Source of the DNA: Flavipsychrobacter stenotrophus
GTDB lineage: Bacteria; Bacteroidota; Bacteroidia; Chitinophagales; Chitinophagaceae
Assembly: GCF_002954265.1 (NCBI RefSeq)
Contig: NZ_PPSL01000002.1
Span: 372,001-436,000 of the forward strand
Direction: 5' to 3'
Length of the DNA: 64,000 nt
In this document: positions 16,747-25,414 of the stretch, piece by piece
How positions within the stretch are numbered: the first letter of the stretch is position 1
Layout of the letters: every line of letters starts with the position of its first letter
Notes under the pieces: model-generated
Databases searched by the model: none
The model's input: the letters and a program-made list of their open reading frames with translations, nothing else
What the model was told of the DNA's origin: nothing
Translations under genes and position numbers: made by a program

Positions 16747-16849
16747 CCTGCATTGTCAGCCGAGTGACATAATACTGTACCAAAGGGTTTGGAAGTGCAG
16801 TCTGGCTTTCAATTTGTGATACACTAACTATAAACGAAACCCGAGGGAT

Positions 16850-17512
16850 ATGAGCATGACGCGGTTAATTTCACCTTTAGTACCCACCTTATTACCCACC
16901 GATACCGGCAGTAAGGCAATGGAGCTGATGGAAGAGAATAAGTTGACAGAATTGCCTGTGGTAGTGGATGAAATGTTTGTGGCACTGGTAAAAGAGGACG
17001 ACCTGATAGATATGGACGACCCTGAAACAGCACTACAGGACACGGGCTTATTACTTACTTACAAGCCGGCTATACCTGCTTCGGCACATCCTTACGAGGC
17101 TTTACGCCTGATGACACAGATGGAGCTTGATGTACTGCCCATTGTAACCTTTGAACAGAAGTACATTGGCGCCATAACAGGGGCAACCATGCTGAAATAC
17201 ATTGCTGATGGCAGTAGTATTGAAGTAGCCGGAGGCATTATAGTACTGGAAATGGAAGCACGCAATTACAGCCTTTATGAAATAGCGCGTATTTGCGAAA
17301 ATGAGGATGTGACCATTATGAACTCGCAGGTATACACTACACCGGAAGGCACGATGGAAGTGACCATAAAGACCAACAGAACAGCTTTGGAGGCAGTAGT
17401 ATCTTCCCTGGAAAGACATGACTACCGAATAAAGGAAGTATTTGGCGACCAGAAGAATATGGAAGATGTGATGGGCAAGTACAACCTGCTGATGAATTAC
17501 CTGAATATGTGA
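16850..17512 (+). CDS. CBS-domain protein (AcuB-like)
   Basis: 220 aa. Two CBS motifs form a likely adenine-nucleotide-binding module: residues ~8-60 (LLPTDTGSKAMELMEENKLT) and ~75-125 (ASAHPYEALRLMTQMELDV). The C-terminal ~130-210 has the beta-alpha-beta order of an ACT-like domain (GGIIVLEMEARNYSLYEIAR). This is the AcuB layout, a regulatory protein. An alternative start is the Met two codons later. No enzyme partner is fused. Confidence 0.85.
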   Translation: MSMTRLISPLVPTLLPTDTGSKAMELMEENKLTELPVVVDEMFVALVKEDDLIDMDDPETALQDTGLLLTYKPAIPASAHPYEALRLMTQMELDVLPIVTFEQKYIGAITGATMLKYIADGSSIEVAGGIIVLEMEARNYSLYEIARICENEDVTIMNSQVYTTPEGTMEVTIKTNRTALEAVVSSLERHDYRIKEVFGDQKNMEDVMGKYNLLMNYLNM

Positions 17513-17586
17513 TAAAAGGTAAAAACTTAAAAGTAAAAATTGAATACCGCACCTGTTATTGCGGAAAGAATTAAGCATAGAAACTA

Positions 17587-18171
17587 ATGATAGCAATAGA
17601 CCATGTACTGCTGAGCGATGAGATAGTTGAAGAGAACTTTCTTTGCGACCTTAATAAGTGTAAGGGCGGGTGTTGTGTGGACGGTGATTGCGGTGCGCCG
17701 ATAACGCACGAAGAGTCTATGATCATTGCCCAGTTATACCCCAAGATAAAACCACACCTGGAGCCCGCCTACCTTGATGAGATAGAAAGACAGGGTACTC
17801 ATACTACTGATCCTGAACATGGGTTAGTGACACCAACCGTTAATGGCGGCATATGTGTATATGGCTATACTGATGAGCTTGGCATTGTGAAATGCGGTAT
17901 AGAGAAGGCCTGGAAAGAAGGACATATCAACTTCAGGAAGCCGATCTCTTGCCACCTGTTCCCAATACGCATTGTATCTAACCCCGGCTATGAGCTGGTG
18001 AATTATGAACCAAGGCAGTCTTTATGCAAACCCGCATGCAAGCAGGGCAATAAGCTAAAAGTGCCTGTCTATAAGTTCCTTAAAGACGCACTCATCCGTA
18101 AGTATGGAGAAGAGTTTTATGACACTCTTTCGGCTGTAGCAGACAAGATGAAAGCAGACAAAAAATACTAG
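17587..18171 (+). CDS. DUF3109 family protein
   Basis: 194 aa. Cys-rich N-terminus CDLNKCKGGCCVDGDCG and later Cys in GGICVYGYT, CGIEKAW, CHLFPIR, and CKPACKQG, the pattern of the DUF3109 family, which resembles YkgJ-type metal-cluster or zinc-binding proteins. Function unknown. It is followed by a strong terminator. The short gap to the CBS gene contains the AT-rich AAAACTTAAAAGTAAAAA motif seen elsewhere in this window. Confidence 0.88.
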   Translation: MIAIDHVLLSDEIVEENFLCDLNKCKGGCCVDGDCGAPITHEESMIIAQLYPKIKPHLEPAYLDEIERQGTHTTDPEHGLVTPTVNGGICVYGYTDELGIVKCGIEKAWKEGHINFRKPISCHLFPIRIVSNPGYELVNYEPRQSLCKPACKQGNKLKVPVYKFLKDALIRKYGEEFYDTLSAVADKMKADKKY

Positions 18172-18190
18172 CAATTCTAACCAATATATT

Positions 18191-18228
18191 AACGGCAGAG
18201 CGTGCGAAACGCTCTGCCGTTATGTTTT
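18191..18228 (+). terminator. Terminator after DUF3109 gene
   Basis: Perfect 13-bp stem (18191-18203 with 18209-18221, AACGGCAGAGCGT type) with a GCGAA loop, followed by TATGTTTTAA. It may also serve the converging minus-strand lipoprotein gene. Confidence 0.8.
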
Positions 18229-18258
18229 AATGTAGGATCTCTAGTTCTATCCACCATA

Positions 18259-18417
18259 TCAATGGCGGCCGCGACCGTAGTGATGACCATTATCATGATG
18301 TCCACTGTGTCTTTGGTAGTAAGTACCACCGCCTCTGTGAGGTGTGCTGATAAGGCAAGAGGTGAGGTTCATGCTCACTACCATTATTGCTATGAGTATC
18401 ATTAATTTTCGTTTCAT
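18259..18417 (-). CDS. Small His/Gly-rich lipoprotein (52 aa)
   Basis: ATG at 18417, stop TGA at 18261-18259. The N-terminus MKRKLMILIAIMVVSMNLTS followed by Cys21 is a clear lipoprotein signal with lipobox LTSC. The mature part is about 32 residues with seven His, many Gly and Arg (GHHDNGHHYGRGRH end). It would be lipid-anchored at the envelope; a His-rich tail suggests metal binding, but that is inference. It converges with DUF3109 across the terminator. No family recognised. Confidence 0.65.
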   Translation of the reverse strand: MKRKLMILIAIMVVSMNLTSCLISTPHRGGGTYYQRHSGHHDNGHHYGRGRH

Positions 18418-18429
18418 AAAATATCTTAT

Positions 18430-18455
18430 TGATTAAGTACCGTGTTACTTAATCA
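18430..18455. promoter_or_regulatory. Operator-like inverted repeat upstream of the small lipoprotein
   Basis: TGATTAAGTA and TACTTAATCA form perfect 10-bp arms with a 6-bp spacer. It lies 13 bp upstream of the ATG at 18417. It could be a repressor site or a 5'-UTR hairpin. Confidence 0.5.
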
Positions 18456-18576
18456 GTGTGATGAAAACCATGCCACGCAATATGTCCGTTGTAGGGTTGC
18501 ATATACGGAGGTGTGATGCCAGAGTTGTTTCGCCCCTTTAGGGCTTTGTCATTAAAGTAAGCGAAGGGTGCCTAAC

Positions 18577-18660
18577 CAGACATCCGATACCTTCGGCATC
18601 GTTTCCCAATTTCCATCTCATTTTGCTATAAACATCTGATACCTTCGGCATCATGACATG
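18577..18660. repeat. Paired CTTCGG stem-loop element, copy 4
   Basis: CAGACATCCGATACCTTCGG half-unit, AT-rich linker ending TCATTTTGCTAT, second half-unit AAACATCTGATACCTTCGG and CATGACATG end. Very close to copy 1 including the linker. Confidence 0.78.
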
Positions 18661-18810
18661 GAATTAGCACCTTACCGTATGGTACTAACCTTCATGGCTG
18701 CTAACCTGACAATAGCAACACTTCCTGCTCACTTTGGTTATAAGGTTTTGGAGCATCAACACCATTTAGTTACTAAGCAAATCAGCCATTATTTTTATTA
18801 TTTTTACAGT

Positions 18811-20076
18811 ATGCGCGTATTTAAGTTTGGAGGTGCTTCTATAGCTACCCCCGAAAAAATGGAGGCCTTGCTTCCGATCATCAGTAATGAACATGAACCT
18901 GTACTACTTGTTGTATCTGCATTGGGTAAATCTACCAATGCACTGGAAAAGATAGTAAACGCCGCATGTGCAGGAAATAAGAATGAAGCTATACATCTTG
19001 CGGAGCAGCTGGAACTGGAACACCTGGACTATGCCCGCGCGCTGCTGGATGAAACCCATTTTATTAAAGCCGCAGACGCACTTCATACCTACTTCAATGA
19101 GTTGAAAAGAGGGATCAAACTAGCAGACAGCAGCCGTTATGATTTTTCTTACGACCAGGTAGTGTGCCTGGGCGAGATCTGCTCTACCCTACTCCTGCAT
19201 TTCTATCTTGTACAGAAGGGGCTCCCGTTTGACTGGGTAGATGCGCGTACCGTTATTCGCACAGATGACACTTATAGAGATGCCGGCGTAGACTGGAATT
19301 ACAGCAAGCAACAGGTGCAAGCAGTTATAGGCCGTAAAATGAAGGCAGGCAGATCTATACTCACACAGGGATTTATAGGCGCTACTATCAACGGAGATTC
19401 TGTAACACTGGGCAGAGAAGGATCGGACTACACAGCAGCAATGCTGGCGGCAATGCTACAGCTGGAATCTGTGACCATATGGAAAGACGTAGAAGGGTTC
19501 CTGAATGCTGATCCAAAGATGTTTTCCAACACGGTAAAGATAGAAGCACTCTCTTATAACGAGGTGATAGAAATGGCGTTCTACGGCGCGCAGATCATAC
19601 ACCCCAAAACCATAAAGCCACTACAGAACAATAACATACCGCTCTACGTAAAGTGTTTCCTTGATCCATCGCTTAGCGGCACTACCATACAAGCAGAAGT
19701 AACAGGCATCAACTACCCTCCACTTATTGTACTGAAGCACGACCAGGTATTGCTGCAGGTAACATCCCGCGACTTCTCTTTTATAACGGAAGATAATCTG
19801 AGCAGGCTGTATGCCTTGTTCCATGCCAAAAAGATAAAGGTGAACCTGATACAGAATGCCGCCATCAGCTTTGTAGCATGCATAGATAACCGCGCAGATA
19901 AGATAAAGGACCTGACCGAAGAACTAAACAAGGACTATAAGGTATTATCAAACGAGAACGTAAGCCTGCTGACCATACGCCATTATACACCTGAAGTGGT
20001 GGAACAGCTCACCGCCAACAAGCAGATATTGCTGAAGCAGGAAACGAGGAAGACACTGCAGGTGGTGATGAAGTAA
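18811..20076 (+). CDS. Aspartate kinase
   Basis: 421 aa monofunctional aspartokinase, first step of lysine, threonine and methionine synthesis (phosphorylates aspartate). Start 18811 (MRVFKFGGAS) chosen: KFGGAS is the canonical N-terminal ATP-binding motif, and the upstream 51 codons lie partly in repeats. Seen: LVVSALGKSTNALE, LGREGSDYTAAML, WKDVEGFLNADPKMF, MAFYGAQIIHPKT, then two ACT-type segments for allosteric control. No homoserine dehydrogenase fusion. Strong terminator follows. LysC- or ThrA-type feedback cannot be told. Confidence 0.92.
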   Translation: MRVFKFGGASIATPEKMEALLPIISNEHEPVLLVVSALGKSTNALEKIVNAACAGNKNEAIHLAEQLELEHLDYARALLDETHFIKAADALHTYFNELKRGIKLADSSRYDFSYDQVVCLGEICSTLLLHFYLVQKGLPFDWVDARTVIRTDDTYRDAGVDWNYSKQQVQAVIGRKMKAGRSILTQGFIGATINGDSVTLGREGSDYTAAMLAAMLQLESVTIWKDVEGFLNADPKMFSNTVKIEALSYNEVIEMAFYGAQIIHPKTIKPLQNNNIPLYVKCFLDPSLSGTTIQAEVTGINYPPLIVLKHDQVLLQVTSRDFSFITEDNLSRLYALFHAKKIKVNLIQNAAISFVACIDNRADKIKDLTEELNKDYKVLSNENVSLLTIRHYTPEVVEQLTANKQILLKQETRKTLQVVMK

Positions 20077-20099
20077 TATCGAACAGAATTTGAACGCAT

Positions 20100-20136
20100 A
20101 TTCCCGGTTAGCTAAGATTAACCGGGAATTATTTTT
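20100..20136 (+). terminator. Terminator after aspartokinase
   Basis: Perfect 11-bp stem ATTCCCGGTTA/TAACCGGGAAT (20100-20110, 20119-20129) followed by TATTTTTT. Confidence 0.88.
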
Positions 20137-20234
20137 TGTGCGGTCTAACATATCGCAGACTTATTACGTCTAAATAGATACAGCGTACTTTATTATTGTT
20201 TAATATTGACTATCAATCACATAAAATTGTCACT

Positions 20235-21830
20235 ATGAAGAAATGGCTACTTATTCTTTCCGTATTATTTACCGGCATAGCTAATGCCCAGAATTATCAA
20301 TGCCTGCAGTTCGGGCCAAAAAATTACTTTACTAATGGTGATGGTTATTTACGGGGTATAAGGATAGACTCCGTGAGTGTGGTGGGTAGTGATACTATTT
20401 ATCATGCGTTTCATACGCCGAGGCTTGCGAAGTATATGGACGGAACTAGCCTGGCAACTGTATCTGACACAGATGGTGGCAGTTGGTTAGGTAAAAATGT
20501 GGTGCAACAGACCAATGGTGTATGGCAGTTTGATAATTTGTGGCATGATACAGTTTTTATCAACACACAAGGTGCGCTAGGTGACTCATGGCCGTTTTTT
20601 AATGACACTACCGACATCCATTATACTGCTACTATTACTGCGGTAGACACCATGACCCTCTTGGGAAGCCTTGACTCCGTGAAAACAATTACTATAAATG
20701 CAGACTCGGCAGGGATTCCCCGGCTGACTGATCCGGTAAACAATTTCAAAATAATTTTGAGCAAAGATCATGGCTTTGCACAGGTTTTTGACCTCTATAC
20801 TTTTCCTTATCACCAACCCAACCTGCAATCTAACATTATGGATCTGGATTATTATCTGGATCTGGTGGTAAGAAAAATAATAGGTGTTGGTGATGCCTGG
20901 GTGGCACCCTATCACGGTGATTTACCGGATACCATTAATTCCGTATTCAAGCTTATCCACCTACATAACCCTACTCTGAAAGATGTGTACGATTATGCAG
21001 TTGGAGATGTATACGAGACCTTTTATGAGAAAGACCAGAACGATATTTACATGCTCTTTCACAATGAATATGTAGATACTGTAGTATCTGCGCATCATAC
21101 GCCAGATTCGTCAACCTATTCCATTCAGGATCATTCCAGCGAAGAGTATTACTATTACGGAGCTCCTCCAACTCCCGTTTTTACCAGCCACTCAACTCTT
21201 ATTCCTTCTGGTTATGATACCACTTTGTTATTCAATGAAAGTCTCATGCCCGAAGAAAAAGGTAATCGGCATACTTACCACTATATGCCTGAGATGGGGC
21301 CCGATTCGGCATACTGCCCGATAAAGGGGCAGTATGTTGCTTCTGTGAATGAATTGGTTTGCTCGGGCCCGACATGCTATATAAATTTTACAGCAAGTCA
21401 TCACGGGTTTGATTATACATTAATGGCGTCGCGTGATTCGACTTTCTATATTGGGTATGGACTATGGAGTATAAACTACAAAGATGCAAATACAGATATA
21501 GACCAGCACATTACCTATTACTACAAGGGCGGGGTAGTTTGTTTCGGAGGATTTAAATGGTTGAACGGCATCAATGACATAAACGCTCCTATAACAGAAG
21601 TCCAGCTTGTGCCTAACCCGGCCAATGAGTTATTGACGGTAAAAACGAATATTACCGGAGGGTACACGATAAGTGTAACGAATATGCTGGGGCAAACGGC
21701 CTTGTCTATACGCGCATTAAATGTAGAAGAGAAAGTAGATATCAGCCAATTGAGCACCGGGCTTTATAATGTTACTATAGCTGACGATCAGGGCAACCGT
21801 ATCAATAGGAAATTGGTGATAGCACATTAA
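20235..21830 (+). CDS. T9SS-secreted protein with type A sorting domain
   Basis: 531 aa from ATG 20235 (MKKWLLILSVLF signal peptide ending ANA-Q); an upstream in-frame Met at 20196 is not preceded by a good leader. The long middle part has no recognised enzyme domain. The C-terminal ~75 residues match the Por/T9SS type A sorting domain: LVPNPANELLTV, GYTISVTNMLGQTAL, STGLYNVTI and a basic end RKLVIAH. It is cargo for the gldJ/porU/porV machine encoded 15 kb away. Confidence 0.85.
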   Translation: MKKWLLILSVLFTGIANAQNYQCLQFGPKNYFTNGDGYLRGIRIDSVSVVGSDTIYHAFHTPRLAKYMDGTSLATVSDTDGGSWLGKNVVQQTNGVWQFDNLWHDTVFINTQGALGDSWPFFNDTTDIHYTATITAVDTMTLLGSLDSVKTITINADSAGIPRLTDPVNNFKIILSKDHGFAQVFDLYTFPYHQPNLQSNIMDLDYYLDLVVRKIIGVGDAWVAPYHGDLPDTINSVFKLIHLHNPTLKDVYDYAVGDVYETFYEKDQNDIYMLFHNEYVDTVVSAHHTPDSSTYSIQDHSSEEYYYYGAPPTPVFTSHSTLIPSGYDTTLLFNESLMPEEKGNRHTYHYMPEMGPDSAYCPIKGQYVASVNELVCSGPTCYINFTASHHGFDYTLMASRDSTFYIGYGLWSINYKDANTDIDQHITYYYKGGVVCFGGFKWLNGINDINAPITEVQLVPNPANELLTVKTNITGGYTISVTNMLGQTALSIRALNVEEKVDISQLSTGLYNVTIADDQGNRINRKLVIAH

Positions 21831-21876
21831 TAGCATTATTCATTAACTAGTACGTTTTTGTACAAAAACAACTTAT

Positions 21877-22025
21877 GTGGAGCCGCAAGATCTTGCGTCT
21901 CTACGTACGCTAATAATCTGGTGACTGAAAACGACTTCTGTGGAGACGCATAATTACGTTGCTACGTACTTAATGCACTGGTGTCCGAAAACAACTGCTG
22001 TGGAGACGCAATTATGCGTCTCTAC
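21877..22025. repeat. Three-unit REP palindrome array
   Basis: Palindromes starting at 21877, 21940 and 22000 (GTGGAG...CGCAAG, GTGGAGACGCATAA, GTGGAGACGCAATT), each with a downstream arm ending CTAC (or GCTAC). The 60-63 bp period includes a partly conserved spacer CTGGTG...GAAAACRACT. It lies between convergent genes and overlaps the ccmF stop. Confidence 0.8.
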
Positions 22026-24558
22026 CAGAGGTGAAATTCGTTACTTTACCGGGACCTTCTGTTCTACCAGTTTGTCTTTTGAACCGCCCATTGTGAGGAG
22101 CTTGGCCGAGGCTGATGAAGAAGCCGATGACCATTATGATAACGCCTAACCACAGTACATTGATGTATGGGAATACCAGTGCTTTGAGGACTATGTAATC
22201 ATCCATCGGGTTGGTTTGTTTTACCTTGATCTCGGCGGATGCGGAGTCGGCTGATTTTACGATGATGTTTTCCAGCCTTGCATACAGATCCATAGAGTGT
22301 ACGGTATCTTCTATACGGTATACCGACTCCCTGTTGTGTACTACATAGATAGGTGCCATCTGGTGTACGCCACCATACATGTCATGAACGGTAAGATTGG
22401 CTGAGACTGCAATATCATCCGGTCCGCCCACATAGCGCGGGTCTTTTACCTCGCGGGAGAATCCGTTGAAGATCATGAAGCCATTGTCGAGATAAACGGT
22501 ATCGCCGGGCTTACTAACAAAGTTACTCTTGTAGGTGCTGGTGTCAGACTTGGCTTTATCTGTTGCCATGCTGATGTAGGTAAATATATCCCTGTTCCAA
22601 TAGTGCTTGGTAGACGGATTGGCACTCAGGCCGCTCTCATTGCCCTTAGGATTGATAAAGGCATCAGGGTAAAGCATGAACTCTTCTTCCACCTTCTTAG
22701 CGGCAGAATCGAGGCGTTCGAACTTCACCTTGTAGTATACTCTTCTATCCTTACCCGGCACACTACTATCGCCTATGTAAGTGGCGAAGTAATCGCCCAT
22801 GGCCACGCCCCTTCCCAATGGTAGCAGCTCGTTTTCACGGCTTTCAATAGCTTCTTCTTCGGCAGTATTTTTATTGAATGTAAAAGCTTCACCGGTCGTA
22901 TTGAGTGATATAGCATGCTTGTTGTAAGACGAAAGCAGGATACCCAGCAACACAGCACCGAAACCAAAGTGCGCAACGGAAGGGCCGAGGTTCTTGAACT
23001 TCAACTTCTGTATAACAATGCCATATGTAAGACTGGCAACGATAGCGAAGCATGAAGTAAACAGCATTACCGAGTATTGAGGTGTAGTTATTTTCTGTCC
23101 GTAACCAATGGCCAACGACATAACAGCTGATATAGCGGTAACAATACCAATTCTCTTCCACAGGGTTTTGGCATCGGTATTCTTATACTTCATGAACAAA
23201 GTAAGGCCGGAAAGGAGTCCAATAATAATGGCTATCCACACCTGCTGATTGTTATAATCTCGCACCAGGTTGGTAGATGGTGCAAAATCTTTACCGGTTA
23301 TTTTCTTGGCCAATGGCGCCCATACAGGCAATGAAGTAATAGTAATGATCATTACCGCTGAGATACACAGTACCGCAGAGCCTATGAACATCCAGAACTC
23401 GCGGGATAATGTTGCTTCTTCGCTCTTGATGCGTGGCAAGGTCTTCCAGCGCCATGCCAGCAGACCAATAGCTATAGCCAGCAGCAACCCTATTACTGAC
23501 AGCAGGTGGTAGGTAAGGGCTTCGCCATCACCTGTAAACGCGTGTACGGAAGTTTTACCCAATATACCAGTGCGGGTAAGGAAGGTAGAGTACCAGATGA
23601 GCAAGTGCGACAACATGAGGAATATCAGTGTCATGGTGAGTGCCCTGCCTGTACTCTTGAAAATAACCAGGGTATGCAGACCGGCTATAAGCACCAGCCA
23701 AGGCACAAGGGAGGCGTTCTCTACAGGATCCCATGCCCAGTAGCCACCAAAGTTGAGCGACTCATAAGCCCATGCACCACCCATGATGATACCTGTACCC
23801 AATACCGCACCACCTACCAAAGACCAGGCAATAGTAGGCTTTATGAATGTTTTATAATCACCCTTCCACAATGCTGCAATACAAAACGCGAATGGTATAA
23901 GCGACAATGCAAACCCCAGGAACAGGATGGGTGGATGGATGACCATCCAGTAATTCTGCAGGGATATGTTGAGGCCATTACCATCTTTGATAAAGCTCAT
24001 GTAGTTAGGTGTGCTGAATATCGGTGCTTCCTGCATGGCATACCGCAGTAACTGGAATGGTGTGCTACCTATTTTGATGCTGTCACCAAAATATAAGCCC
24101 AGCAGCATGGTACCCAGTATTACCTGCGTCATGGCAATGATGGTCATGGTGCGGGTTTCGAGTGTTTTGGCTGTGCGCATCACTACCAGGCCCAGTATGC
24201 TGTGCCAGAACATCCAGAGCATAAAGCTGCCCTCCTGCCCTTCCCAGAAACACGATAGAAGATACTTACCCGGCAGATCGTATGAGGAATGCGACCAGGC
24301 ATAGTGGTATTCAAAAAGGTGATTGGTAATGATGTAGTAGAGGGTAACAAAGATGGATATGATGGCGGCAGTATGCAGCATAAACCCGCCGCGGGCCATT
24401 TTGAGCCAGGCATTATTGCCCAGCGGATCTTTTTGTTCCTGCCTAACCGCGTTGAAGTAACTGAATGTGCTGAACAGCGCCGCTACAAAAGAAGTGATTA
24501 CAAAGAAATATCCCAGTTTCCCGGGCATCAGATGCTCTCCTAAAAATTCTGCAGCCAT
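22012..24558 (-). CDS. ccmF: Cytochrome c biogenesis protein CcmF/CcsA
   Basis: 848 aa multi-spanning inner-membrane heme-handling protein of cytochrome c maturation; about 14 hydrophobic spans. The tryptophan-rich heme motif GGYWAWDPVENASLVPWL is visible, with conserved His-containing loops (YHYAWSHSSYDLP, IHPPILFLGF). A long periplasmic C-terminal domain precedes a final span. The last codons (GRDA-stop) are read from a REP palindrome. ccmE lies 172 bp upstream on the same strand, so they likely act together. Confidence 0.93.
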   Translation of the reverse strand: MAAEFLGEHLMPGKLGYFFVITSFVAALFSTFSYFNAVRQEQKDPLGNNAWLKMARGGFMLHTAAIISIFVTLYYIITNHLFEYHYAWSHSSYDLPGKYLLSCFWEGQEGSFMLWMFWHSILGLVVMRTAKTLETRTMTIIAMTQVILGTMLLGLYFGDSIKIGSTPFQLLRYAMQEAPIFSTPNYMSFIKDGNGLNISLQNYWMVIHPPILFLGFALSLIPFAFCIAALWKGDYKTFIKPTIAWSLVGGAVLGTGIIMGGAWAYESLNFGGYWAWDPVENASLVPWLVLIAGLHTLVIFKSTGRALTMTLIFLMLSHLLIWYSTFLTRTGILGKTSVHAFTGDGEALTYHLLSVIGLLLAIAIGLLAWRWKTLPRIKSEEATLSREFWMFIGSAVLCISAVMIITITSLPVWAPLAKKITGKDFAPSTNLVRDYNNQQVWIAIIIGLLSGLTLFMKYKNTDAKTLWKRIGIVTAISAVMSLAIGYGQKITTPQYSVMLFTSCFAIVASLTYGIVIQKLKFKNLGPSVAHFGFGAVLLGILLSSYNKHAISLNTTGEAFTFNKNTAEEEAIESRENELLPLGRGVAMGDYFATYIGDSSVPGKDRRVYYKVKFERLDSAAKKVEEEFMLYPDAFINPKGNESGLSANPSTKHYWNRDIFTYISMATDKAKSDTSTYKSNFVSKPGDTVYLDNGFMIFNGFSREVKDPRYVGGPDDIAVSANLTVHDMYGGVHQMAPIYVVHNRESVYRIEDTVHSMDLYARLENIIVKSADSASAEIKVKQTNPMDDYIVLKALVFPYINVLWLGVIIMVIGFFISLGQAPHNGRFKRQTGRTEGPGKVTNFTSGRDA

Positions 24559-24579
24559 TTTATAAGTAAAAATTTAAAA

Positions 24580-24599
24580 CCTGCCTGCCGGCAGGCAGG
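24580..24599. repeat. CCTGCCTGCCGGCAGGCAGG palindrome
   Basis: Perfect 20-bp palindrome between ccmF and ccmE. The AT-rich AAAACTTAAAAGT motif borders it on both sides. Confidence 0.6.
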
Positions 24600-24730
24600 G
24601 TGAAAACTTAAAAGTTGTTTCATCAGCATACTATCATGTATAGTTTTCTGCCGTAAAACATCAAAATTGGTTGATCGCTCCTGAAAAATCAAATGCAATA
24701 ACCTATAACCGTATTGAAAGCAGACATATA

Positions 24731-25126
24731 TTATGCACCCTCTCCTACAACCATATCTTTCTTGTACTTAGACGGGCACTTCATTTGTATACCGCTGCAT
24801 ACAAACTTATTGTCCTGCATGTATCCCTTCATCACGAGCTGTTCTGACTTGTCGATATCGCGTGGAGGCGCACCGTTGATGAACACAACCTGCGTCATGT
24901 TACCGGCTTTATCTTTTGCGAAGAAGGTAAACTTGTTAGGATCGGTCTTGGCATCGTAGTTAATGCCCTTTGACTTATCAAAAAAGCCTATAACATGGTA
25001 AGATTTGCCGGGAGTCTTAGCGGCAGAACCAAATGTCTCGTACGTGCTGAAATTGATGAATGTGGCAGAAATACCTGCTATAGCCACTACAACCAATAAC
25101 AACAATGCAATATGTATCTTTTTCAT
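24731..25126 (-). CDS. ccmE: Cytochrome c maturation protein CcmE with CxxxY motif
   Basis: 131 aa heme chaperone, N-terminal membrane anchor (~5-25) and an OB-fold periplasmic domain that would carry heme to apocytochrome. Standard CcmE has the heme-binding His in an HxxxY motif; here the site reads CPSKY, Cys117 with Tyr121, as in the CcmE variant known from some deltaproteobacteria and archaea. It pairs with ccmF downstream and with the c-type di-heme protein at 27723-28733. Confidence 0.85.
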   Translation of the reverse strand: MKKIHIALLLLVVVAIAGISATFINFSTYETFGSAAKTPGKSYHVIGFFDKSKGINYDAKTDPNKFTFFAKDKAGNMTQVVFINGAPPRDIDKSEQLVMKGYMQDNKFVCSGIQMKCPSKYKKDMVVGEGA

Positions 25127-25343
25127 AAAAATCTATGAGCTACAAAGTTAAGGTAATCGGGGGAAGTTCATTTCTGTAATATTTTTTTAACATAACCCAA
25201 GAAAACAGAATGTGAGCGCATTTTGTTTCATGAACATAGCTGACAAAAAACTCATCCAAAACGGGGGAAACAAATACTATCTCGTTTATTCCAGCAGGTA
25301 GTGACGTTTGTGAAAGAGTAGACGATGCTTACATAAATGCGGG

Positions 25344-25376
25344 GGACTGCCTCTTTAGTAGAGACAGTCCTTTTTC
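25344..25376 (+). terminator. Hairpin with T-run upstream of thioredoxin-like gene
   Basis: Stem GGACTGCCTCT/AGAGACAGTCC (one mismatch, 25344-25354 with 25360-25370) followed by TTTTTCT. No gene lies upstream on this strand within about 3 kb, so this may be a leader attenuator or a relic. It argues against translation from 25337. Confidence 0.5.
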
Positions 25377-25414
25377 TATTAAAAAATTTAAACCCGTATC
25401 TTTATAGAACAGGT

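Larger units (their letters stand above)
18418..18810. other. Gap between lipoprotein and aspartokinase
   Basis: Contains the inverted repeat at 18430-18455, a GCCCCTTTAGGGC hairpin (near 18530) and paired CTTCGG stem-loops (18577-18660). A frame open from 18658 joins the aspartokinase frame but lies partly in repeat DNA. Confidence 0.6.

Noticed and set aside
21877-22025. Three palindromes at 60-63 bp spacing as a small CRISPR array
   Set aside because: The palindromes differ in sequence and the spacers are similar to each other, opposite to a CRISPR. No cas gene is near.
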